DNA from: Gammaproteobacteria bacterium
Lineage (GTDB): Bacteria; Pseudomonadota; Gammaproteobacteria; Arenicellales; Poriferihabitantaceae
Length of the DNA: 64,000 nt
Assembly: GCA_024644945.1 (NCBI GenBank)
Contig: JAHEGU010000001.1
Coordinates: 25,937 to 89,936, forward strand
Direction of reading: 5' to 3'
The notes under the pieces were generated by a model, which was given only the letters and a program-made list of their open reading frames with translations, did no database searches and was not told the origin of the DNA. Positions 16,979 through 25,290 of this stretch are shown piece after piece (positions within the stretch are counted from its first letter, which is position 1; each line of letters opens with the position of its first letter). Position numbers and translations under genes: made by a program.

Positions 16979-18253
16979 ATGGTCTCCGTGCTCTTTAAAA
17001 CCTGGGCCCTGATGATGGGTGTGCTGTTGCTGATGATCGGCAATGGTTTACAAGGTACGCTGATCGGGGTCCGCGGTTCTCTTGAAAGTATTGATCCTTC
17101 GTGGATGGGATATATTATGTCCGCATACTTCGTTGGATTTCTCGGTGGCTCCAGAGTAACCCCGCTTTTCCTTATGCGAGTGGGACACATCAGAGTGTTT
17201 GCCGCACTCGGATCGCTAACTTCCGCAGCATTTATTCTCTACGCAACTTTTGTCGATCCTGTTTTCTGGTTGTTGATGCGCGTAGTTGTCGGGTTTTGTT
17301 TTTCAGGATTGTACGTGGTAGCGGAAAGCTGGATTAACGATATGTCCAGTAATGAAAATCGTGGCAAGGCGCTGTCACTATACGTAGTCGTCCAAATGAC
17401 CGGAATCATAATAGGCCAGCTGTTACTTAATCTCGCGGATCCCGCGGGTTACGGGCTTTTTGTGCTGATCTCGGTGCTGGTTTCTATATCGTTCGCCCCT
17501 ATACTGTTGTCGGTATCCCCGGCCCCCGTATTTACCTCATCACGCCGGATGTCACTGCGCGAATTGATGGCAGCCTCACCGTTAGGGTGTGTGGGCATTT
17601 TCCTGCTCGGAGGAATCTTCTCTGCTTTTTTTGGTATGGCATCTATCTACGGTGCCGAAAAGGGGTTATCTGTAAAGGAGATTTCGTGGTTTCTGTCGTC
17701 AATCTACCTCGGCGGCATGCTGATGCAATACCCAGTTGGCTGGATATCTGACCGAATGGATCGTCGTACACTGATCGTTGTGATGACGGCGATTGCTTGT
17801 GTGTGCGCTCTGCTTGGAACCACTATTGGGTCATCAATCTCATTGTTAGTTGCTGTGGCATTTTTACTAGGCTCCACAACTAACCCACTGTATGCGTTGT
17901 TGTTGGCTTACACCAATGACCATCTGGAGGAAGAGCAGATGGCTTCTGCATCCGGAGGTCTTTTATTCATAAACGGTTTTGGCGCCATGGGTGGACCGAT
18001 TATGGTGGGTTATTTGATCAACAACATGGGGCCAAACGGGTTTTTCTTTTTTATTGCGGTTCTGTGTGCGATGATCTGTGGCTACAGCGTCTACCGCATG
18101 ACCAGGCGGGGCGCAATTGCGATAGAAGATACTAACTCTTACGTACCACTTTCAGCAGGCGCAACGCCCGTTGCCGTGGAAATTGCCACGGAAATCGCCA
18201 TAGAAGAAATTGAACAATCTGAAACCGAGCAGCAGGCTACCGAATCTCTCTGA
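16979..18253 (+). CDS. MFS transporter (YcaD-like)
   Basis: This is a 424-residue inner-membrane transporter with twelve predicted hydrophobic segments. ATG 16979 is chosen over an in-frame ATG at 16910 because the first helix begins directly after it (VLFKTWALMMGVLLLMIGNGLQGTLIGVR). The MFS loop signature appears as ISDRMDRRTLI between helices 8 and 9, and the conserved VGFCFSGLYVVAESWIND resembles the YcaD subgroup. The C-terminus has an acidic cytoplasmic tail (about the last 45 residues). The transported compound is unknown. The gene stands alone, diverging from the FadH-like gene. Confidence 0.88.
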   Translation: MVSVLFKTWALMMGVLLLMIGNGLQGTLIGVRGSLESIDPSWMGYIMSAYFVGFLGGSRVTPLFLMRVGHIRVFAALGSLTSAAFILYATFVDPVFWLLMRVVVGFCFSGLYVVAESWINDMSSNENRGKALSLYVVVQMTGIIIGQLLLNLADPAGYGLFVLISVLVSISFAPILLSVSPAPVFTSSRRMSLRELMAASPLGCVGIFLLGGIFSAFFGMASIYGAEKGLSVKEISWFLSSIYLGGMLMQYPVGWISDRMDRRTLIVVMTAIACVCALLGTTIGSSISLLVAVAFLLGSTTNPLYALLLAYTNDHLEEEQMASASGGLLFINGFGAMGGPIMVGYLINNMGPNGFFFFIAVLCAMICGYSVYRMTRRGAIAIEDTNSYVPLSAGATPVAVEIATEIAIEEIEQSETEQQATESL

Positions 18254-18664
18254 ATATTTCGATTGTGCCCATAAAAGCGATGTCCGATGGCGCTTTATTA
18301 CACAACACTGTCGCGCCAGGATTTGTCACTGCAGTATTACTCGGATAGTCAACAAGTGGCACGACTTTCCGTACGTCGATCTCATCGAGGACACCGAATT
18401 CATAAGCCGATAACCACAGCTATTTGCTCGTCATCAAAGAGCTAGCCTGCTTTTTAGTCCTACTGGCGTATTATGACCTTTCATTCCTTAATATGGATCT
18501 GTCACAGTCCGATTTTTTCAGCTCCATGTGGTTGTGTACTAATACTGTATTTCTATTACTGTATTATTGAGTATATTGATCAGTATATTTTATATTCGTT
18601 GAATACCCAAAGATTCCTATTGATTCGCGCCTGACTATCTTCTGTCTAGCGATCCGTTCTCACC
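18254..18664. other. Intergenic region upstream of serB
   Basis: This 411-bp stretch contains no supported gene. The first half has average composition. From about 18540 it becomes AT-rich with runs such as TATATTGATCAGTATATT (around 18574-18591), which could hold the serB-serA promoter, but no clear -35/-10 pair or hairpin was found. The only open frame here is the tail of a shadow of the MFS gene. Confidence 0.6.
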
Positions 18665-19549
18665 ATGTCTTCGATCTTCGAGCCCGCGCCAGCCGCCACG
18701 GGATGGCCTTACTATCAGCATATTATCTTTGATTGCGATTCGACCTTGAGCACAATTGAAGGAATTGATCACCTTGCTGCACAGCCCGATACGAAGCAGG
18801 AAATCGTTGCATTGACCAATGCTGCGATGGATGGAGAAATGACGCTCGGTGCGGTGTACGGCAAACGCCTGGAACTGATATCACCCTCACGACAAGCGGT
18901 GCTCGCACTTGCACAGCACTATCTGACACACGTTGTGCCTGGGGCGCGCCAGGTGATAAGCAACTTGATTGAAATTGGGTGCGACGTTTACATTGTCAGC
19001 GGCGGATTGATTGAGCCGGTCAAGGAGTTTGGTATTTCCCTGGGCGTACCGGCGGTTAATATCCGTGCAGTGGAAATTGAATATGATCAGCTGAGCGGTA
19101 AATGGTGGCAGAATAATCCGCAATTTCCAGAAAAAGCGCACAACCAGCGCTATCTGGCTTACCGTCACTCCGAGCTCTCGGAGAGCAACGGAAAGGCAAA
19201 AATTATTCAGCAGCTTATCGGCGGTAAGACAGGCGCCAGCCTGCTGGTGGGAGATGGTGTCAGCGACCTAATGGCACGAAATGCGGTTGATCTATTCGTC
19301 GGCTTTGGTGGCGTGGTCACGCGGGAAAAAGTATTGCACGATGCCCCGATATTTATCCAATCAAAATCGCTACTTCAACTACTGGCCATCGCTCTAGGAA
19401 ACCAACAATTTTACAAACTTAGCAAAGCACTGCGTCAATCCGTATGTGATTCATTGGCGCAGCAACCGCTCTATTTCAATCGTAAAACGTTACAACGTCA
19501 TTTTGAATCCAGCTTCATTTCTGACACCGAACTTCATAATCAGACCTAA
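18665..19549 (+). CDS. serB: Phosphoserine phosphatase (HAD family)
   Basis: The 294-residue HAD phosphatase carries DCDST with the nucleophile Asp near residue 24, followed by IEGIDHLA as in phosphoserine phosphatases. IVSGG (about 118-122) is motif II, and VGDGVSDLMA (about 196-205) is motif III/IV. It would hydrolyse phosphoserine to serine, the last step of serine synthesis. It lacks the N-terminal regulatory extension of the 322-residue E. coli SerB. About 65 residues follow the HAD domain with no recognised motif. Its position 21 bp upstream of serA supports the assignment. Confidence 0.85.
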   Translation: MSSIFEPAPAATGWPYYQHIIFDCDSTLSTIEGIDHLAAQPDTKQEIVALTNAAMDGEMTLGAVYGKRLELISPSRQAVLALAQHYLTHVVPGARQVISNLIEIGCDVYIVSGGLIEPVKEFGISLGVPAVNIRAVEIEYDQLSGKWWQNNPQFPEKAHNQRYLAYRHSELSESNGKAKIIQQLIGGKTGASLLVGDGVSDLMARNAVDLFVGFGGVVTREKVLHDAPIFIQSKSLLQLLAIALGNQQFYKLSKALRQSVCDSLAQQPLYFNRKTLQRHFESSFISDTELHNQT

Positions 19550-19570
19550 TTAATTTAAGGAATTTTTACT

Positions 19571-21157
19571 ATGTTTCGAATTCTTGTTTCCGACAAACTT
19601 GGCCAAGAAGGGATTGCTCGTCTTGAACAAGAAAAAGGCTGTGAGTTTGATATGCACGTTGGCTTATCCCATGAACAATTGCTGGAGATAATACCTTCCT
19701 ATGATGCGCTGATAGTCCGGAGCGGCACCCAGGTTAATGCAGCGGTGCTGGCTGCCGGCCGTAATCTAAAAGTCGTGGGTCGAGCCGGAATAGGGGTCGA
19801 TAATGTAGATGTGGCAGAGGCCAGCCAGCGCGGGGTTATTGTAATGAATACGCCCCAGGCTAACAGTGTAGCCACTGCGGAACACACTCTGGCCCTAATG
19901 CTTGCCATGTGCCGCCATACCGCCAAGGCGCATGCGAGTGTACTCAAGGGTCAGTGGGAGCGCTCCGCATTTACCGGCATACAGCTTTACCGCCGAGTTC
20001 TGGGATTGGTCGGATTTGGGCGCATCGCTCGGCTGGTGGCGCATAGAGCGCGGGCCTTTGATATGACGGTTGTTGCTTATGATCCATATGTATCTGTCGA
20101 GATTGCCCAGGAGACGGGCGTTCAGCTTCTGGATCTGGATGAATTACTCGGCACCGCCGATATTATTTCTTTGCATACCAGCATGTCTCCAGAAACAAAA
20201 AACATCATCAATGCTTCTACCCTTTCGAAATGCAAAGATGGGGTGATGCTGATTAACCCCTCGCGCGGCAAGCTTGTAGATGATTCCGCGCTCGCTGAAG
20301 CCGTTAAGAGTGGAAAGGTACGCGCAGCGGCTATTGACGTCTACCGCACCGAACCTCCCGCGGCAGATCATCCACTAATCGGTCTTCCTGGTGTTCTGCA
20401 TACTCCCCACCTGGGCGCCAGTACCGAGGAAGCTCAGCGCGACGTGGCACTGCAAATTGTTGAACAAGTGCTAGACGCTTTAAAGGGATTAGATTTTCGT
20501 AACAGCGTCAACATGCCGTTTAGCGTCGGCCCGAACTTTCATGAAGTGGAGCCTTACATGGACCTTGCCTGTAAAATTGGAGCGCTTCAGTTCCACATGG
20601 CAGATGGCCCGATTCGTAAGATAGAGCTCGAACTAAAGGGTGAGGCGGTTGAAGATCTGGCGCGGCCCATCGCCACAGGTTTGCTTAAGGGGCTTCTGGA
20701 GTATATCTCCGCTGACAGTGTCAATTACATTAATGCTCCTACCCTGGCCAATGAAATGGGAATTAGTGTATCCCAGACCCATGGACTGTCCGGATCTGAC
20801 TATACTAATCTGGTTACCTGCCGAGTTGAGTGGGATGGCGGCGAGCGCATTATTTCCGGCACTTTATTTGGTGGTGAACACCCGCGAATTGTTCAGGTAA
20901 GCAAGTACCATCTTGATGTCGAGCCTGAAGGCACAATGTTGATTATGATGAACCAGGACGTGCCCGGCGTCATCGGCCAAGTGGGCACCTTAATGGGCGA
21001 ACATGGCGTCAATATCGCTGAATGGCGACTGGGGCGAGCCGAAAAAGGTGATCTGGCGCTGGCTTTTATAAACCTGGACAGTGACCTCTCGGATCAAACT
21101 CTAGCCGCAATTGAGGCCTTGCCGGCGATTCACAAGTTAAAGCTGGTAAGACTTTAA
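19571..21157 (+). CDS. serA: D-3-phosphoglycerate dehydrogenase (long form with ASB and ACT domains)
   Basis: At 528 residues this is the long type of phosphoglycerate dehydrogenase, not the 410-residue E. coli form. It oxidises 3-phosphoglycerate to 3-phosphohydroxypyruvate with NAD+. GRAGIGVDNVD (about 76-86), NAD-binding LVGFGRIARL (about 145-154), INPSRGKLVDD with the catalytic Arg, and HTPHLGAST with the catalytic His are evident. An intervening ASB-like domain (about 315-450) and a C-terminal ACT domain (MLIMMNQDVPGVIGQVG...) suggest serine feedback control. A good AAGGAA Shine-Dalgarno precedes the ATG. It pairs with serB; serC is not in the window. Confidence 0.97.
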   Translation: MFRILVSDKLGQEGIARLEQEKGCEFDMHVGLSHEQLLEIIPSYDALIVRSGTQVNAAVLAAGRNLKVVGRAGIGVDNVDVAEASQRGVIVMNTPQANSVATAEHTLALMLAMCRHTAKAHASVLKGQWERSAFTGIQLYRRVLGLVGFGRIARLVAHRARAFDMTVVAYDPYVSVEIAQETGVQLLDLDELLGTADIISLHTSMSPETKNIINASTLSKCKDGVMLINPSRGKLVDDSALAEAVKSGKVRAAAIDVYRTEPPAADHPLIGLPGVLHTPHLGASTEEAQRDVALQIVEQVLDALKGLDFRNSVNMPFSVGPNFHEVEPYMDLACKIGALQFHMADGPIRKIELELKGEAVEDLARPIATGLLKGLLEYISADSVNYINAPTLANEMGISVSQTHGLSGSDYTNLVTCRVEWDGGERIISGTLFGGEHPRIVQVSKYHLDVEPEGTMLIMMNQDVPGVIGQVGTLMGEHGVNIAEWRLGRAEKGDLALAFINLDSDLSDQTLAAIEALPAIHKLKLVRL

Positions 21158-21187
21158 TCGCCGAGTTTGGTTGTTCGGATCAGGTTT

Positions 21188-21847
21188 TTATGAGCTCGAT
21201 TCAATCTCTACCAATAATGTTTCGGTACTGGATTGAAACCCATCCATTCGGTGTTCAGTCAGAGACTGCACACCGCCGACTTGTGGACAATGGACTGAGA
21301 TACTCGTCAATTTTTGTGGCGGATCTTGAATGGTTTTACTGCGCCGAATCGTGAGACAGCGCTCGAATCGACCGGCAGGGGATTCGAAAGCGCCGATCGA
21401 CTCTAGCGTCTCCGAGTCCCAGTATCCTGATGGACCCTGCCAGGTCATGCCCACGCTCAAAGGTGATGGTATCTGAAGGTATTCGGAGAACCGCTCTGCA
21501 TCTTCGTAGTAAGCAGTGAAAAGCCCATCGTTTTGTTCACGGTAATATACCTTCGACTCCTCGGGGAAATACTCGGGTAGATTTTCAGATTTCTGTAAGC
21601 GCGTCCGATAGTCCGTGTTATTGATTGTCTCTGGTTCTGATGGTGACTCCAGCAACCTACCATTAATCTCCCAATCCTGTGCGCCGGAAGCGGTCGATTT
21701 GTACTGGTAGACCTTATAGGCATTCTGGGGCTCTGCATATTCAAGCACATCCAAAGTGTCCGTCGCGGCATTGTGCATGACTAGCCCGTACATCAGAGCA
21801 CCCAGTGTGTACTGCGCGTAACGGGGATTCAATTCTTTATATCGCAT
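21188..21847 (-). CDS. Conserved hypothetical protein
   Basis: This 219-residue open frame is of unknown function. It is rich in Tyr, Glu and Ser, has no signal peptide, membrane segment or catalytic motif, and reads as a soluble beta-rich protein (alternating patterns such as VYYREQNDGLFTAYYEDAERFSEYLQI). It converges with serA (30 bp apart) and diverges from the Spy-like gene. Codon use looks like its neighbours and the frame is intact, supporting a real gene. A lipoprotein or periplasmic role cannot be shown because the N-terminus (MRYKELNPRYAQYTLG) is not an export signal. Confidence 0.6.
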   Translation of the reverse strand: MRYKELNPRYAQYTLGALMYGLVMHNAATDTLDVLEYAEPQNAYKVYQYKSTASGAQDWEINGRLLESPSEPETINNTDYRTRLQKSENLPEYFPEESKVYYREQNDGLFTAYYEDAERFSEYLQIPSPLSVGMTWQGPSGYWDSETLESIGAFESPAGRFERCLTIRRSKTIQDPPQKLTSISVHCPQVGGVQSLTEHRMDGFQSSTETLLVEIESSS

Positions 21848-21991
21848 ACTTCCATTAAGGTTGGAGAAGACACAATTCTATCATTGGGCTGAATTTTGCA
21901 AAGGATTCACTCCCCTGGGGCTGTGCCGGGATCAGCATGTGCAAGGTCAACTCTTGGAGTTAGCGCCATAGCCTTTCGAAAATATCTAATC

Positions 21992-22007
21992 TTTACCTAA
22001 CCTTTAC
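21992..22007. promoter_or_regulatory. CpxR-box-like direct repeat upstream of the Spy-like gene
   Basis: TTTAC at 21992-21996 and 22003-22007, separated by 6 bp, read on the minus strand as GTAAA-N6-GTAAA. The CpxR consensus is a GTAAA direct repeat with a spacer of about 5 bp. It lies about 95 bp before the Spy/CpxP-like start and near the divergent hypothetical gene. A Cpx-like system is encoded directly downstream, so control by that regulator is plausible. Confidence 0.5.
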
Positions 22008-22101
22008 TTTTCCCTAACCCAAGGTTTGCCAAAGGTTTCCGACAATACACGCATCGATTGATTGGCAATCGGCAAGCAAATTCTTAAAGGAGACTAAAAC
22101 G

Positions 22102-22608
22102 ATGACGAAACGCAATAGAATTATTGCAGGTGTTCTGGCTTTGTTAGCTGGATCAGGACTCGCCCTTGCGGGTTCGAGCGGTTGTGAGGGGTTCGGGCGA
22201 GGTCATGATAGTTACGGACATGGTGGGCGCCACCACGGCCCTATGCTGGAAAGAATGATCGGTAAGCTTGATCACCATCTTGATCTGAGTGATCAGCAAC
22301 AGCAGTCGCTTCAGCAAATATTAGAGCAAAACAGTGAAAATATTAGTAACCATCGCCAGCAAAGAAGAGCTTTACGGCAACAAGGTCTGCTTCTAGACCC
22401 AACTTCGGATACTTATGGACCGCAAACCGAAGAGCTTGCTAACAAAGTTGCGGAAATGGCATACGATCAGGCGATTACCATGGCCACCGTGTATAAGCAG
22501 GTGTCAGAGATCTTGACCGCGGAGCAGCGTGAAGAGATGCGCGAACTGATGGAAAACAGGCTTGAGAAAATGGGAAAGCGTATAAAGCAATGGGAGCAGG
22601 GGTCCTAA
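22102..22608 (+). CDS. Spy/CpxP-like periplasmic protein
   Basis: The 168-residue protein has a signal peptide (MTKRNRIIAGVLALLAGSGLALA), a short Gly/His-rich segment (GRGHDSYGHGGRHHGP), and then a helical, Gln/Glu/Arg-rich body with LTAEQREEMRELMENR, the LTxxQ-type motif of the Spy/CpxP family. Members are periplasmic chaperones or stress sensors; CpxP restrains the CpxA kinase. The His-rich stretch may bind metal. An AAAGGAG Shine-Dalgarno precedes the ATG. It sits 167 bp before a CpxR/CpxA-like pair in the same direction, so it is probably that system's regulatory partner. Confidence 0.85.
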   Translation: MTKRNRIIAGVLALLAGSGLALAGSSGCEGFGRGHDSYGHGGRHHGPMLERMIGKLDHHLDLSDQQQQSLQQILEQNSENISNHRQQRRALRQQGLLLDPTSDTYGPQTEELANKVAEMAYDQAITMATVYKQVSEILTAEQREEMRELMENRLEKMGKRIKQWEQGS

Positions 22609-22625
22609 GTATCAGTTCCTGGTTG

Positions 22626-22654
22626 CCGCCCAGGTTCATTTCGCTCTTGGGCGG
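22626..22654 (+). terminator. Hairpin after the Spy-like gene
   Basis: CCGCCCA (22626-22632) pairs perfectly with TGGGCGG (22648-22654) across a 15-nt loop, 18 bp past the stop. There is no U-run, only TAATTAT, so it may be a weak terminator, an attenuator before the two-component genes, or a 3'-end stabiliser. Confidence 0.4.
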
Positions 22655-22775
22655 TAATTATGTCCTATGCCGGACCGGGGCCCGGTTTGGAGAGTCCAGC
22701 TATTTATAATCGCGGGTAACTCTTACAATGTCAGCGTTGATGTCTATTTCTAGATCGGTTCAGGCTGAATCCAAT

Positions 22776-23468
22776 ATGTCCCCAAAAATACTTCTTGTCG
22801 ATGACGACACTGTGTTGACCGGCTTGCTGGCTGAGTATTTAGAGACCGAAGGGTGTGAAATTGTCCAGGTCCATAACGGGGCCGACGCCGTGAAGAGCGT
22901 CCATGAAGGAAAAATTGATATTGTGGTGCTGGATATCATGATGCCAAAGTTAAGCGGTATTGAAGCGCTGAAACAGATTCGCGCCTCAAGCGTTGTCCCT
23001 GTGATTATGTTGACCGCGAGGGGTGACGATCTGGACCGTATACTTGGTTTGGAGCTTGGCGCCGATGATTATCTACCAAAGCCCTGTAATCCTCGAGAAC
23101 TGTATGCCCGAATAAAGGCCGTATTACGGCGCACTGCCCCAGAGCCAGCGATTCCCAACAAATCCATACGTCTTGGTGATATACAGCTAGACCCCGGCAA
23201 TCGCAAAGTGACCATCGATCTACGGATTATCACGCTGACGCAAACTGAGTTTGATTTACTATGGTTACTGCTCAGCACGCCAGATCAAGTCATAACCAAA
23301 TCAGAAATCTCGACGATGGTGTTAGACAAGCCACTTAGTCAGTGGGATCGAAGTATTGATGTTCACATCAGCAATATGAGGAAAAAACTGGGAAATCATA
23401 CCGACGGTAATGAGCGTATCAAGACTGTGCGCGGTATCGGTTACCTTTACGTCAGCCCTGCGCTTTGA
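22776..23468 (+). CDS. OmpR-family response regulator (CpxR-like)
   Basis: This 230-residue regulator begins at ATG 22776 (MSPKILLVDDD); an in-frame ATG 48 bp upstream lacks receiver-domain residues. The receiver domain (1-115) has the acidic pair at Asp10-Asp11, phospho-acceptor Asp53 in VLDIMMP, Thr80 and Lys102. The C-terminal winged helix (about 130-225) includes LTQTEFDLLWLL and SIDVHISNMRKKLG, as in OmpR/PhoB regulators. It ends 1 bp before its kinase gene. The Spy/CpxP neighbour and nearby GTAAA repeats point to a Cpx-type envelope stress response; this is inferred from context. Confidence 0.9.
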   Translation: MSPKILLVDDDTVLTGLLAEYLETEGCEIVQVHNGADAVKSVHEGKIDIVVLDIMMPKLSGIEALKQIRASSVVPVIMLTARGDDLDRILGLELGADDYLPKPCNPRELYARIKAVLRRTAPEPAIPNKSIRLGDIQLDPGNRKVTIDLRIITLTQTEFDLLWLLLSTPDQVITKSEISTMVLDKPLSQWDRSIDVHISNMRKKLGNHTDGNERIKTVRGIGYLYVSPAL

Positions 23469-23469
23469 A

Positions 23470-24798
23470 ATGAGATCTCTGTTTTTCAGGGTGCTGGCAC
23501 TGCTGCTGGGCTCCTTTATTCTGGTTCTGATCATATCGTTCGGGTTGTTCTGGTGGATCAATCAGGAGCTTAATCCCGAAGAGTCCCGCCTCCATCATCG
23601 CAGCCGCGAATCGGCTGAAGAGCTGGTTGACGCGACCATCTCTGGCAACGCTAAACCGGTTCTGGACCATCTTCGCCGAAGCGGCATCCGCGCATGGATC
23701 CTTGATCAGGCTAATCGTCCAATAATCGGACTCCCTGTGCCTCCGTCTATTATGCAACAAGTCACCCACTACCCCATGTTAATCCGGCCCTATCAGAACG
23801 CCGCCAACAGGAGATTTATCTTTTCCCATCAAGTTGAACGTGACCAGTCCAGCTATCGTGTGATCCTGTCTGCTGGACGGGGAGACCGACTTCGCGGCAC
23901 GCACCGGGGGTTTATCTGGTTTCCGATACTGGTGGCGCTTTTGGGGCTGGTGATAGCCAGTATCCTGCTCAGCCACTGGGTTTTACGTCCTTTACGCACC
24001 TTTCGACAAACTGCTAGCTCTATCTCTGGTGACAGCCTCGCAGTGCGTATACCGGAGGAGATTACCGAACGTCGAGACGCTTTCGGCGAGCTAGGTCGCG
24101 AATTCAATCGAATGACGGCGCGAATGGAGCGCAGTATTGAAAACCAGAAACAATTACTGCGCGATGTGTCCCATGAGTTACGGTCGCCATTGGCTCGAAT
24201 TCAAGTAGCGGCATCTCTTAGCAATAAAAAACATGGCAAGACTGCAGAGATTGACAGAATCGAATCTGAAGTCAGTCGTCTTGATAGCTTGATCGAAGAC
24301 CTCCTATCCCTATCAAAACTACAGACGGGCACAAACGAGGTGTTTGAGTTAGTTGAATTAGGTTTACTGATCAACAAAGTTTGTGAGGATGCAAACTTCG
24401 AATTTCAATCTTCACAAAAAAAAGTAAAAACATTTTTACAGAGTGAGCTCTTTGTCAGAGGCAATTCTGATCTTCTTACTAGCGCATTTGAAAACGTGAT
24501 CCGTAATGCGCTGCGTTTTTCTCCCCAGTCGGGCACTGTCGAAGTATCTGCTAAAATAAAAAATCAAACACTAGAGATCCTGGTAACAGATCAAGGGCCT
24601 GGGGTAAGTGAGGAGTTCCTGCTACGTATCTTTGATCCTTTCTTTAAGGCCGATCACTCTAGAACCGAATTCAATGGGCAACATGGTATCGGCCTTACCC
24701 TCAGCCGCGCTATTATTGAGCTCCACGAAGGCAGCATCATCGCAGAGAATAAATTACCGAGGGGTCTTGTGGTTACAATTTCTCTGCCCTTCAGTTAA
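23470..24798 (+). CDS. Sensor histidine kinase (CpxA-like)
   Basis: The 442-residue inner-membrane kinase starts at ATG 23470, 1 bp after the regulator stop. TM1 (about 4-28) and TM2 (about 155-175) enclose a periplasmic sensor of about 125 residues. HAMP follows, then the H-box DVSHELRSPLARIQ (His near 239), a N-box with ENVIRNALRFS, and G-boxes DQGPGVSEE and HGIGLTLSRAI. This H-box form resembles CpxA. It phosphorylates the upstream regulator in response to an envelope signal. The 3' end, including the stop codon, lies in an 11-bp tandem repeat. Confidence 0.9.
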   Translation: MRSLFFRVLALLLGSFILVLIISFGLFWWINQELNPEESRLHHRSRESAEELVDATISGNAKPVLDHLRRSGIRAWILDQANRPIIGLPVPPSIMQQVTHYPMLIRPYQNAANRRFIFSHQVERDQSSYRVILSAGRGDRLRGTHRGFIWFPILVALLGLVIASILLSHWVLRPLRTFRQTASSISGDSLAVRIPEEITERRDAFGELGREFNRMTARMERSIENQKQLLRDVSHELRSPLARIQVAASLSNKKHGKTAEIDRIESEVSRLDSLIEDLLSLSKLQTGTNEVFELVELGLLINKVCEDANFEFQSSQKKVKTFLQSELFVRGNSDLLTSAFENVIRNALRFSPQSGTVEVSAKIKNQTLEILVTDQGPGVSEEFLLRIFDPFFKADHSRTEFNGQHGIGLTLSRAIIELHEGSIIAENKLPRGLVVTISLPFS

Positions 24799-24817
24799 AC
24801 GTTTACTAAACGTTTAC
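24796..24817. repeat. Tandem 11-bp palindromic repeat overlapping the kinase stop codon
   Basis: TAAACGTTTAC occurs twice in perfect tandem (24796-24806, 24807-24817), and the first copy contains the TAA stop of the kinase gene. TAAACGTTTA is itself a palindrome, so the two centres lie one helical turn apart. On the minus strand it reads GTAAA-N6-GTAAA, the same spacing as the element at 21992, suggesting a site for the same regulator. It lies about 470 bp upstream of dnaA. Confidence 0.55.
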
Positions 24818-25290
24818 GCGATTCACAAGGATAGTCCTGATAATTCGATTCACCAGATAGTAAATACTATTCTGTTTTATTTTTAGAGGACCTGGTTTAG
24901 CGGTCGGGATTTACAATCCGGATTCAATCTTACACGCAAGTATCTAATACAAAATCGGTTTATTAGCGAGCACACCTTAATGATTGGAGGTGAACAATCC
25001 ACAGGACAAATATTTTCGTTTTTAGTGACAAGAAAAAAGAAATTTATTTCCATGTCAAAGCTGATTTGACTGTGGATAAAATTCTCGCGAAGGATTAGAC
25101 TCAACTCCCCTCTGGCGAAAAAGTTTGTATTAAAGCAATCTCGCCACAACCAGGAAAAAGTGATTTTATCCAATTAAATCATAAGGATGGGGTTTGCTGA
25201 CGCCCGTATCCAGGTGGTTTAATTATCACCTTGCCTGACGCCAGAGTGCGCGAACAGCGAGTAACGGGAATTAAAACGGGTGTATAAAAA
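24818..25290. other. Candidate oriC region upstream of dnaA
   Basis: This 473-bp stretch has no supported gene. It contains one perfect DnaA box, TGTGGATAA (25071-25079), a partial box TTATCCAAT (25166-25174) and a weaker CAATCCACA (24995-25003). An AT-rich run lies at about 25010-25060. In several gammaproteobacteria oriC lies just upstream of dnaA. Only one perfect box is present, so origin identity is tentative; the dnaA-dnaN gap is the alternative. Confidence 0.45.
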
